This document shows positions 35,298 to 44,026 of a DNA stretch of 64,000 nt, one piece after another. The notes under the pieces are model-generated. The model was given only the letters and a program-made list of their open reading frames with translations. It had not been told where the DNA came from and did no database searches. The position numbers and the translations under genes were made by a program. This stretch comes from Vibrio sinus (GTDB taxonomy: Bacteria > Pseudomonadota > Gammaproteobacteria > Enterobacterales > Vibrionaceae): positions 25,352 to 89,351 of the forward strand of contig NZ_JAMKMR010000019.1 in the NCBI RefSeq assembly GCF_023634645.1, read 5' to 3'. Numbering within the stretch: the stretch's first letter is position 1; each line of letters begins with the position of its first letter.

Positions 35298-36778
35298 TGA
35301 GTGCAGAAACCGAAAACCAAGGACAAGGGGAAGCTGCAGAAGGCTCAGTAAGCTTTTTGGATCGCGCGATCAGCGCGACCACTCAAACCCCTGCTGATAC
35401 AACCAAAGAGCTTTTCTCTGTACTGGCTGAGCAAGCACTCTCAGGCACGGTGACTTGGGACAAGAACGTCACTTTAACCATAGAAAATGCTATTTCTGAA
35501 ATTGACAAGAAACTGTCCAAGCAGTTATCTGCCGTGATGCAACAAGATGACTTCCAAAAGCTTGAAGGGTCTTGGCTCGGTTTACAAAAGCTGGTCAAAG
35601 AGAGTGAGCTAGGTAGCAGCCTAAAAATCAAAATGGTGGACTTCTCACAAGACGAATTGCTAGAGCAATTTGAAGATGCACCAGCGATTGATCGTAGTCC
35701 ACTATTCAACGCCTTGTACCAAGATGAGTTTGGTACCGCAGGTGGCGAACCCTATGGCACATTTATTGGTGATTATGAATTTAGCGCAAAAGACGAAGAT
35801 GTTGCTCTGCTTCGCTACATGGGTGAAGTAGCTGCTGCGTGCCATTCTCCCTTTATCGCTGCCGCCAATGCTCAAATGTTCGAATTCGATGACTTCACCA
35901 CGTTTGACGAACACAAACCCGTCGCTGCTGGGTTTGACTCACCAGCGTATGCTGCATGGAATTCGTTTCGCGAAAGTGATGACGCTCGATACGTTACATT
36001 GACTCTGCCAAGAAGCATGGCTCGCCTGCCTTACGGCGAAAAAGGACTCGGTACCGATCTGTTCCATTATGAAGAGCTTGATACTGATATGGACGGCAAT
36101 CCGAAACCTAAGAATAACGGTGAATTAGTTTGGTCTAACGCAGCCTATGACTTAGGACTAAAAATGACGCAAGCCTTTACCGCATTTGGCTGGTGTACAG
36201 CAATTCGTGGCCTAGACAATGGTGGTAAAGTAGAAAACCTTCCAAACTTAACTTACAAGACTGAAGCTGGCGATCTTGTTCAACAATGCCCAACAGAAGT
36301 CAACCTCACAGATGAACGTGAGAAAGAGTTAAGTGACTTAGGTTTCTTGCCTTTAGTTCACTACAAAGCCTCTAATTACGGTGTCTTTATTGGTGGACAA
36401 ACTACGCAAAAACCGAAGACGTATACGGACCCAGATGCAACCTCAAACGCAGCCATCTCTGCTCGACTACCCTACATCATGGCAAGTGGACGTATTGCCC
36501 ACTACCTAAAAGTAATGGGTCGTGACTGGTTGGGTTCCAACCTAGAAGCCGATGATGTGAAGCAAAGGCTACAGTCTTGGATCGATCAATACACCAATGC
36601 CGGTGCCATTGGTAATGAACAGAGATCAAAGACCCCACTTGCTGAATCTTCCATATCTGTCGTAGAACAACCAGGTAAACCAGGTGCCTATTCCGCGGTA
36701 GCACACCTTAGACCATGGCTACAACTCGAAGAGCTTACTACTTCGGTTCGTATGGTCGCAAAAATTCCTGGCGGTTAA
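35297..36778 (+). CDS. tssC: T6SS sheath large subunit TssC
   Basis: 493 aa, full VipB length. Visible are FQKLEGSWLGLQKLV, GTPFGT-like GGEPYGTFIGDYEF, FIAAANAQMFEFDDF, RLPYGEKGLGTDLFHYEE and ARLPYIMASGRIAHYLKVMGRD (landmark), then the C-terminal AHLRPWLQLEELTTSVRMVAKIPGG recognised by ClpV/TssB partners (landmark). It overlaps tssB by one base and is followed 21 bp later by a strong hairpin. Confidence 0.95.
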   Translation: MSAETENQGQGEAAEGSVSFLDRAISATTQTPADTTKELFSVLAEQALSGTVTWDKNVTLTIENAISEIDKKLSKQLSAVMQQDDFQKLEGSWLGLQKLVKESELGSSLKIKMVDFSQDELLEQFEDAPAIDRSPLFNALYQDEFGTAGGEPYGTFIGDYEFSAKDEDVALLRYMGEVAAACHSPFIAAANAQMFEFDDFTTFDEHKPVAAGFDSPAYAAWNSFRESDDARYVTLTLPRSMARLPYGEKGLGTDLFHYEELDTDMDGNPKPKNNGELVWSNAAYDLGLKMTQAFTAFGWCTAIRGLDNGGKVENLPNLTYKTEAGDLVQQCPTEVNLTDEREKELSDLGFLPLVHYKASNYGVFIGGQTTQKPKTYTDPDATSNAAISARLPYIMASGRIAHYLKVMGRDWLGSNLEADDVKQRLQSWIDQYTNAGAIGNEQRSKTPLAESSISVVEQPGKPGAYSAVAHLRPWLQLEELTTSVRMVAKIPGG

Positions 36779-36798
36779 TATTTACAACTAACAGTGAC

Positions 36799-36826
36799 AC
36801 GGCCGGAGCAATCCGGCCGTATTTTC
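36799..36826 (+). terminator. GC hairpin with GCAA tetraloop between tssC and its paralogue
   Basis: ACGGCCGGA-GCAA-TCCGGCCGT, perfect 9-bp stem, followed by ATTTTC. It ends 7 bp before the next start codon, leaving no room for a ribosome-binding site. It fits a partial terminator or translational block limiting downstream expression. Confidence 0.75.
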
Positions 36827-36827
36827 T

Positions 36828-38222
36828 ATGCAGCTAAATAGTCAATGGTTAGACGCTTTTAATCAATTAGACAGTAAAGATGACGCTTTTATGTTAGAGG
36901 CGTTTTCTTTGCTTTCAAAATTGGATGAAAACATACTGAACGGGCCATTTCATGCTCGTTCCGTGGTTGCTCGTTTGATTTCCAGACTTGATCGACTGCT
37001 ATCTACTCAGTTAGATAGCATACTCCACCACCCCGACTTTCAAAGACTAGAACGTAACTGGTTAGGATTAAAAGGACTAGCTTCTCTGCCAGTTAACTAC
37101 CAAAAGACCAACTTGAAATTAATTGATATGAGTTGGCATGAAATATCCGACGATCTCAACCAAGCCTACAACATCCGCAGTAGCTCACTCTACAACAAAA
37201 TTGGCAATAAAGAATTAAATACATTAGGTGGCACACCATTTGGCTGTATCGCGTTTACGCATTCCATATCATTAGAAATGGAATTCGATGCAAGCTTTGA
37301 TGATCTTTTCACCCTAGAACTCATTGGTAAGCTTGGTGAAGCCACGCTATGTCCTATGGTCATTTCACCCGGTCGTAACTTTTTCGTCAACAACGAAGCG
37401 GATTGGTTATCCGATATTGAGCGGATTGAAAAAATCCTTAGCAGCGCAGATTACGAAGCTTGGCAAGACGTTCGATCAAAGTCCTACGCTAGGTTTCTAG
37501 GTATCGTTCTACCCAATATTCGGATGCGCAGTTGTTACAAAAATGCCAAGGTAGGCTTTATTTACAACGAGTCAGGCGCAGGACTTTACGGCAAAGCCGT
37601 GTTTCCATTTTTATCAACCGTGATGAGAGAACACCATAGAGTCAACTGGTTTGGCTTTCTAAAGTCTCGGTGGAATGGCAAACGCCAAGGCGCAGTGATC
37701 AACTTACTTAGTAAAAACCTTTCTTGTGAATATTTAGAATCTCCACTCACGGACGTTAATTTGTTTGGCCAGCTCTCCACATTTTATTCCCAACAAGGGT
37801 TTATTCCGCTAACCAAAAGCCCCTTGACTGAAAAATACTTTTTTAATGGGAACAACTCTATCTGGCTCAACAATGGCAGCGACAACGACAAAGTACTCGG
37901 TCAACTTCAAACCACGATGATGTGCTGTCGTGTGGCGCATTACTTGAAATGTCAGGTCAGGGAAATGATAGGCAGTTTTAACAGCGCTGCGGAGTGTGAA
38001 AGCTTTCTCACCCGGTGGGTTGAGAAGTTTTCCAGCAACGTATCCTTTGCAACTGAAGAAACATTATCAAGGTATCCCCTTAGTTTCGCAAAAGTGACCG
38101 TGACTGAATCAGTCACCCAACCTGGAAGTTTCGCCTGTACTCTTAGAATCGCGCCTCAATATCAATACGATTACTTTAACGGCGAAGTGGTATTAACCAC
38201 CGAATTAAATGAGGCAGAATAG
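36828..38222 (+). CDS. TssC-like paralogue (second sheath large-subunit homologue)
   Basis: 464 aa, clearly related to the adjacent TssC along its length: HHPDFQRLERNWLGLKGL against DFQKLEGSWLGLQKL, GGTPFGCIAF against GGEPYGTFIG, and MMCCRVAHYLKCQVRE against MASGRIAHYLKVMGRD. It has diverged at many positions, and the C-terminus ends VVLTTELNEAE instead of VRMVAKIPGG. Lacking the usual C-terminal sheath contacts, it is more likely a baseplate, cap or accessory subunit than a bulk sheath protein. The start codon lies right behind a hairpin without a ribosome site, which fits low output. Confidence 0.85.
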   Translation: MQLNSQWLDAFNQLDSKDDAFMLEAFSLLSKLDENILNGPFHARSVVARLISRLDRLLSTQLDSILHHPDFQRLERNWLGLKGLASLPVNYQKTNLKLIDMSWHEISDDLNQAYNIRSSSLYNKIGNKELNTLGGTPFGCIAFTHSISLEMEFDASFDDLFTLELIGKLGEATLCPMVISPGRNFFVNNEADWLSDIERIEKILSSADYEAWQDVRSKSYARFLGIVLPNIRMRSCYKNAKVGFIYNESGAGLYGKAVFPFLSTVMREHHRVNWFGFLKSRWNGKRQGAVINLLSKNLSCEYLESPLTDVNLFGQLSTFYSQQGFIPLTKSPLTEKYFFNGNNSIWLNNGSDNDKVLGQLQTTMMCCRVAHYLKCQVREMIGSFNSAAECESFLTRWVEKFSSNVSFATEETLSRYPLSFAKVTVTESVTQPGSFACTLRIAPQYQYDYFNGEVVLTTELNEAE

Positions 38223-38648
38223 ATGAGTTTTTATAACACATTTTTATCTGATAATAAGTTAGGCCAAGATCCCCGAGAAATCGATGATATCCGTTACAAC
38301 CTGACGAGACTGTTTGAAAGTGAAGCCTCTCTCATCGACTTCGATGATCGACTTACCCAAATAAACCGTTCCAATTTTCGCTTCGGAATCGAAGACTCAC
38401 AATTACTAAGCGCAAGTATCGAACCCACCCAGTTGGCAGTGAGATTATCAACGCTTATCTCAGCATTTGAACCAAGACTTAGCAATGTCACCGTTGAGCT
38501 TACCGAACGTAAACAAGGAGAAAACTCTATCTCTTTTAATATATTAGCGACAGTTGTTTCTGAGTTTGGTGAAAACGAGTTAGTATTTGAATCTAAAATT
38601 GCACTCAATGATCTTGCCGCAACGTTAGAGGAGGATAGTTATGACTGA
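38223..38648 (+). CDS. tssE: T6SS baseplate protein TssE
   Basis: 141 aa, gp25-like lysozyme-fold baseplate wedge. The family ARP-like stretch is seen as DDIRYNLTRLFESEASLIDFDDR (landmark), followed by LSTLISAFEPRLSNVTVEL. It begins immediately after the TssC paralogue and overlaps tssF by 8 bp. Confidence 0.9.
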   Translation: MSFYNTFLSDNKLGQDPREIDDIRYNLTRLFESEASLIDFDDRLTQINRSNFRFGIEDSQLLSASIEPTQLAVRLSTLISAFEPRLSNVTVELTERKQGENSISFNILATVVSEFGENELVFESKIALNDLAATLEEDSYD

Positions 38649-40392
38649 TCCCCTGTTAAGGTATTATGAACAAGAGCTGGCTTTCGTTCGCCGTTCGCTC
38701 GGTCAATTTGGCCAAGAGTACCCTTCTCATGCTGAAAGCTTGAATATTCATCAGGGGACAATCGAAGATCCCAACATGGCGCGACTACTGGATGGGGTTG
38801 CATTGCTTAATGCAACGGTAGTTAAGCAGCTTTCTGATCAGCTCCCGGAAGTCATCAACGGATTACTCGGCGTCCTTTACCCTTCTTATATCCAAACCGT
38901 ACCGAGTGTCGCATATTTGCAGTTACATACAGAAGATGAACCTATAGAGACGGCCACCCTACCCTCGGGCTCTCAGTTTATCGGCACGGTTAACGAAACG
39001 GAATGTACCTTTAGCACCGTTGATGAACTTCATATTGCTCCCTATTTTATTACGCATATCTCTGCGTTGAGCGCACCCTTTAACTTCAACCGGCCAAAAG
39101 AAGCCGATCAAAGTTCGGCGGTCATACAAATCTCCCTCTCCACTGGCGATCCTGAAATACTCTTTAGGCACCTTGATATCGGTGATCTCGATATTTTTGT
39201 GCAAGGTTTTGAAAATAATGCCGATTCTTTGGTCGAGCTCATGCTCAGCAATACGACCTGTATTTCTATCTCTGATATTGAATGTGTCAATCACATCACG
39301 GTAGATAGCCAACGGATGAAAAACCGTATCAGCGACATGAGCTTTAAGTTTTTGCCTGAACACGGTAACCAATTCTCTGGATACCAACTGCTCAGCGAGT
39401 TTTTCTTCTTTAAAGAAAAGCGGCAGTTTTTCCGCCTAAAAGGTTTCAAAGATTATTGTACCGCGCTCGATACTTCTGAAGTGGTTGTCAACCTGTTCAT
39501 GTCCTCACTCCCTTCTGAGTTTATGAGGCTTTTTAACAAAAACGTATTCAAGCTTAATGTCGTACCAGCCATCAATTTATTCGAACATACCGGTGAGCCC
39601 GTCACCTATGACCAAAGGCAGCTCTCTATTCCCATTAACGCAGACTCCCATAGTGATAACTACATCGAAGTTGTTGAAGTGCTGGACGTCTACGAAATTA
39701 CCCCGACAGGGGAGAAAATACTCACTCCGGTATTTAGAGAAAAATATCACGCCGACAAACTAAGAGATTCTTGGCAATCGAAGAAAGATTCCAATGGTGA
39801 ATTCTGTGTTTCTATTACTCTAAACAAGCAAACAGGGACAGAATTTAACAAACTGTATGGCACTCGCTTACTATGTACCAACGGCAAACAAGCCTGTGCC
39901 GTTGATGGTGTACTTGAATGCCAAGAAAGTATTGATTTGCCGGGAGAGTTCTCAACCATTTACCCCCCATCAGCACCAATAGAAAAAGAACGTGATCAGA
40001 ACGTACATTGGCAATTCATTGGCCTGATGAACTGTAACTTCTCTTCACTACTGCAAGCAGAAAACGCCACCGATACGCTCAAGCAGATGTTAAGCCTTTG
40101 CAGTCGAGAGCAAGTGCCATCAAGTGAAATTCAAATGATTCGTACCGTCACATTTAAGTCACAGGTATCTGCTATACGTATTTTGGGCCAGAACGTTTTC
40201 TCGCCCGGTACGGAAATAGAAATTACACTTGATACTTCAGGCCCTTACTTATCTTTTAGTGACGTTCTAAACCGGTTTTTCCAACAGTTTTGCAGTTTTG
40301 ACCGATACGTACAGCTGAAGATAAGGATCTATGGCCGTGATGGCATTGCTAGAGAGTACCCCAAAATCCATGGTAGCCAGCAAAGCCTTTAA
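38641..40392 (+). CDS. tssF: T6SS baseplate protein TssF
   Basis: 583 aa, starting MTDPLLRYYEQELAFVRRSLGQFGQEYPSHAESL (landmark), the invariant TssF N-terminus. The middle VARLLDGVALL-like stretch is MARLLDGVALLNATV, and SEFFFFKEKRQFFRLKGF is also characteristic. With TssE, TssG and TssK it forms the wedge of the baseplate. The strong ribosome site GAGGAGGA sits at the end of tssE. Confidence 0.93.
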   Translation: MTDPLLRYYEQELAFVRRSLGQFGQEYPSHAESLNIHQGTIEDPNMARLLDGVALLNATVVKQLSDQLPEVINGLLGVLYPSYIQTVPSVAYLQLHTEDEPIETATLPSGSQFIGTVNETECTFSTVDELHIAPYFITHISALSAPFNFNRPKEADQSSAVIQISLSTGDPEILFRHLDIGDLDIFVQGFENNADSLVELMLSNTTCISISDIECVNHITVDSQRMKNRISDMSFKFLPEHGNQFSGYQLLSEFFFFKEKRQFFRLKGFKDYCTALDTSEVVVNLFMSSLPSEFMRLFNKNVFKLNVVPAINLFEHTGEPVTYDQRQLSIPINADSHSDNYIEVVEVLDVYEITPTGEKILTPVFREKYHADKLRDSWQSKKDSNGEFCVSITLNKQTGTEFNKLYGTRLLCTNGKQACAVDGVLECQESIDLPGEFSTIYPPSAPIEKERDQNVHWQFIGLMNCNFSSLLQAENATDTLKQMLSLCSREQVPSSEIQMIRTVTFKSQVSAIRILGQNVFSPGTEIEITLDTSGPYLSFSDVLNRFFQQFCSFDRYVQLKIRIYGRDGIAREYPKIHGSQQSL

Positions 40393-40421
40393 CATTGGAA
40401 CTAAGTGTCGAGTAACCCTTT

Positions 40422-41348
40422 ATGAGTTTTGTTAAAGATCTAACGATACAACCAAAACGATATGATTTTACTCAGGCGATGAGGCTGTTATATCGCTTTA
40501 AAAAACTGAACCCGAATCAGATCGAGCTACAGCTAAAAGCTGAGGCCATGCCGACAGGTAATCCTGAAGAAATTCAGTACTTTTCACTCAAAAACAACAA
40601 AGCCAAACTTAGGTTGGCGATGGAAGCCTTGTCCGGAGCTAAAGGGGTCATTCCAAACTATATCTTTGAAGAATTGCTTGCGGCACTGCACCGAGAAGAT
40701 CACGCCTTAAAAGACTTTCTAGATGTGTTCAACCAACGTCATTTTGAAATTGTTTACAGAGCAAACATCAAAAAATGGCTTCTGCTTGAACAGGAGCAAG
40801 TGCCAGATTTAGTGGGCTTACTTGATCACCTTGCCAACTTAGACACCAAGTATGACTTTCTGCAATATGCTTTGCTACTCAGCAAACCAAGCCGAAGTCT
40901 GGGTGTGTTAAATCAAATCTTAAATGACTATTTTCCGTATTCAACCAAAGTTAAGTGCAAAACGCATGAACGCCGACAACTGCCGTTGGATTCACTGACC
41001 CGGCTAGGCCAAGCTGAACACTTCAATAGTAAAATCGGTCAGGGCTTTTTGATCGGTAATACCTGCCTTGCCCAATACAATCATATTCAATTGTTCATCA
41101 CCCCGAAAACAAGAGTCGAGTTTGAAGAGATCCAAGCTGACAAGGCATTGGCAAGTTCGATGCTCGAGCTCACTCAGCATTATTTGAGGGACAACACACC
41201 AATATCTATCTATTTAATCGTTAAGCGTTCTTACTTAGAACGCCCTTTGCTTTCTGCGCACGCCGCAAAAGCCGCAAGATTGGGAGAAGTCGACTGTCTA
41301 GCTCCTGAAAGAAATCCAAACGAGACTGTAAAGATACTGCTTAAATAA
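40422..41348 (+). CDS. tssG: T6SS baseplate protein TssG
   Basis: 308 aa. It has the TssG N-terminal motif YDFTQAMRLLYRF, the central G-x-K-G-V-I-P-N-Y-I-F-E-E-L stretch, LKDFLDVFNQRHFEIVYRA, and the conserved RLGQAEHFNSKIGQGFLIGNT region (landmark). It joins TssF in a stable 2:1 wedge complex. The ribosome site is weak and the gap from tssF is 29 bp. Confidence 0.92.
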   Translation: MSFVKDLTIQPKRYDFTQAMRLLYRFKKLNPNQIELQLKAEAMPTGNPEEIQYFSLKNNKAKLRLAMEALSGAKGVIPNYIFEELLAALHREDHALKDFLDVFNQRHFEIVYRANIKKWLLLEQEQVPDLVGLLDHLANLDTKYDFLQYALLLSKPSRSLGVLNQILNDYFPYSTKVKCKTHERRQLPLDSLTRLGQAEHFNSKIGQGFLIGNTCLAQYNHIQLFITPKTRVEFEEIQADKALASSMLELTQHYLRDNTPISIYLIVKRSYLERPLLSAHAAKAARLGEVDCLAPERNPNETVKILLK

Positions 41349-41395
41349 CAACTTAGAAATACGAACCAGCTTATCGAGCTACAAGGAGCATTGAT

Positions 41396-44008
41396 ATGAC
41401 CCAGGTAACCCTAACCAATTTAGTTGGCAAACTGTCACCGGAATTAAAGCAAGCGCTTGAGTCTTCCGCTGGCGCTGCTATGAACCAGGGCGTGGCAGCT
41501 ATCGAAGTGGAACATTGGTTGTTGCAACTCATTTCCCAAAACGACGAAAAATTAGTCGCACTATTCGACTCACAAAAGATCTCTCAAGATACGGTAGTGA
41601 ATGAGCTAACCACAAAAATAGCGCAGCTAACCAAAGGCAACGAAGGACAGCCTACTTTAAGTCACGCGTTAACTGAGCTGATAAAAGATGCTTGGATGAT
41701 AGCCTCGGTCAACTATGGTCATGGACAAATTGTAAGCTTGCACCTCATTCAGGCACTTATCCAACAAAATGTTCTAGGGGTTAAGACGCTTCAATTAGAG
41801 AGCCTAGAAAACGTTTCTCTTGAGTCCTTACAAGGTCTTATCAGCAAGACACCAATTGTTAGAGCATCGACGGGCGGTAGTGCTGGCGCATCAGCGGATA
41901 TGACCCCAAGTGGTAATGATGCACTGAGTAAATACACCATTAACCTCACTCAACAAGCGTTAGATGGCAAAATTGATCCAATCTCAGGGCGAAACGCCGA
42001 AGTGCGCAAAGCCATTGATATCCTTTGTCGTAAAAGACAAAACAATCCTATCATCGTTGGTGAACCAGGTGTCGGTAAAACGGCAATTGTCGAAGGGTTA
42101 GCACTAAGAATCGCTGCAGGTGACGTCCCAGGCGCAGTTCAGGGAGTTCAAATTCACTCTCTCGATCTTGGTCTGCTACAAGCAGGAGCCAGTGTAAAAG
42201 GTGAATTCGAAAATCGCTTAAAAGACGTCATCAATGAGGTTAAAAACTCTGATGTACCTATTATTGTTTTCATCGATGAAGCTCACACACTTATTGGTGC
42301 AGGTGGCGCAGCAGGACAAAATGATGCAGCCAACCTACTGAAGCCCGCCCTTGCGCGAGGAGAATTTAAGACCATAGCCGCGACAACTTGGGCTGAGTAC
42401 AAGAAATACTTTGAAAAAGATCCAGCGCTGACTCGTCGCTTCCAATTAGTGACTTGTGAAGAGCCGAATGCAGAAGATGCAATGCAAATGCTTCGCGGTA
42501 TAGCGGCGTCTCTACAAGAACACCATGGTGCCTTTATCGCGGAGTCCGCCATTGAAGCCGCCGTACATTTATCGATTCGCTATTTACCAAGCCGTCAACT
42601 CCCTGACAAAGCCATCAGCCTTCTTGACACAGCAAGTGCTCGCATCGCTTTGACTCAAGGTGCTAAACCTGAAGTCATAGAAAGCTTAGAGCAAACTATA
42701 CGCTACCAAGAAAATGAAAAAGCCGCACTGGAAAAAGAAGAAGCGCTATTTAGTAACAGTGCTGAGCAAATTAAAGAAATCACCAGCGAGCTTGAAGCCA
42801 ACCAAGCAACATTGGAAAAGCTTCAAGAACGATGGGAAAAAGAAGTCGAGCTGGTTGATCAAGTTAAGCTTGTTCAACAAGAAATTACTGAACAGCAATT
42901 GGAAGGCAATGTAGATAAAGCCAAGCAAGACGAGCTCAATAAGCTGTTAGATAAGCTCGAAGAGTTGCAAGGTGAAGAGCCGCTGGTCAACGCCATGGTT
43001 GACGCCAACACCATCGCTCAAGTCATTGCGAGCTGGACTGGTATCCCTGTCGGCAACATGATGAGTGATGAAATCGCAAAACTGCTCACTCTGGAAGAAG
43101 AACTTAACAAACGAGTGATCGGTCAAGATGTTGCCAAACAAGAGCTAGCGAAAGCCATTCGTATATCGCGTGCAGGCCTAACAGACGCAAGAAAACCGAT
43201 CGGCGTATTCTTAATGTGTGGCCCTAGTGGTGTGGGTAAGACAGAAACCGCCATGGCGCTGGCCGAGCAACTGTATGGAGGTAATAACGATCTCACCATC
43301 ATCAACATGACCGAATTTAAGGAGGAGCATAAGATATCTATGTTACTTGGCTCCCCAGCTGGCTATGTTGGATTCGGTGAAGGCGGCGTGTTAACAGAAG
43401 CCATACGCCGTAACCCCTACTCGGTTCTGCTGTTAGATGAAATGGAAAAAGCACACCCTGGTGTTCATGATCTCTTCTATCAGATTTTCGATAAAGGCCA
43501 CATCAAAGACAGTGAAGGTCGCAATGTGGATTTCAAAAACACCATTATCATTATGACATCCAACGCAGCCGACCAAGCTATTTGTGATGTTTGTGCCGAC
43601 GCTTCTGAAAAAGTAGACAACGACGAACTGTTAGAAGCCATCAGGCCAGATTTACAACGATACTTTAAGCCTGCGTTTCTTGGTCGTACAACTATCGTGC
43701 CTTACTACCCTCTTAACGATGACGAACTGAGCAAAATCACCGAGATTTCCCTCAACCGCATCAAGAAAAAAATCGCAGAGCAATATCAAGCAAGCTTTAC
43801 CTGGGATGATGCTTTCATTGAATTCGTTGTAGGGAGAAACACCGACCCAACCACGGGAGGCCGGGCCGTTGAGCAAATCATTAACCGCTCTCTAATGCCA
43901 AAACTGGCAGAAGAATGTATCGGTAGGTTAAGTCGAAAAGAACCTATTACTCAAGTTTCTGTATCGGCGTCAAACAACGGTGAAGACTTTGAGTTAAATA
44001 TCAGCTAA
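41396..44008 (+). CDS. clpV: T6SS sheath-recycling AAA+ ATPase ClpV (TssH)
   Basis: 870 aa. N-terminal double Clp repeat (about 1-160); first AAA+ ring with Walker A GEPGVGKT at 222-229 and Walker B VFIDEAHTL; a coiled-coil insert of about 80 charged residues (about 420-500); second ring with GPSGVGKT at 609-616 and LLLDEMEKAH. It hexamerises and dismantles the contracted TssBC sheath. All nucleotide-binding motifs are intact, so the machine should be recyclable. Confidence 0.95.
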   Translation: MTQVTLTNLVGKLSPELKQALESSAGAAMNQGVAAIEVEHWLLQLISQNDEKLVALFDSQKISQDTVVNELTTKIAQLTKGNEGQPTLSHALTELIKDAWMIASVNYGHGQIVSLHLIQALIQQNVLGVKTLQLESLENVSLESLQGLISKTPIVRASTGGSAGASADMTPSGNDALSKYTINLTQQALDGKIDPISGRNAEVRKAIDILCRKRQNNPIIVGEPGVGKTAIVEGLALRIAAGDVPGAVQGVQIHSLDLGLLQAGASVKGEFENRLKDVINEVKNSDVPIIVFIDEAHTLIGAGGAAGQNDAANLLKPALARGEFKTIAATTWAEYKKYFEKDPALTRRFQLVTCEEPNAEDAMQMLRGIAASLQEHHGAFIAESAIEAAVHLSIRYLPSRQLPDKAISLLDTASARIALTQGAKPEVIESLEQTIRYQENEKAALEKEEALFSNSAEQIKEITSELEANQATLEKLQERWEKEVELVDQVKLVQQEITEQQLEGNVDKAKQDELNKLLDKLEELQGEEPLVNAMVDANTIAQVIASWTGIPVGNMMSDEIAKLLTLEEELNKRVIGQDVAKQELAKAIRISRAGLTDARKPIGVFLMCGPSGVGKTETAMALAEQLYGGNNDLTIINMTEFKEEHKISMLLGSPAGYVGFGEGGVLTEAIRRNPYSVLLLDEMEKAHPGVHDLFYQIFDKGHIKDSEGRNVDFKNTIIIMTSNAADQAICDVCADASEKVDNDELLEAIRPDLQRYFKPAFLGRTTIVPYYPLNDDELSKITEISLNRIKKKIAEQYQASFTWDDAFIEFVVGRNTDPTTGGRAVEQIINRSLMPKLAEECIGRLSRKEPITQVSVSASNNGEDFELNIS

Positions 44009-44026
44009 AAATGGACTAAAAAGAGC

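Noticed and set aside
36828..38222. Interpretation of the second tssC-like gene as a pseudogene
   Set aside because: The frame is full length and intact with conserved blocks throughout.
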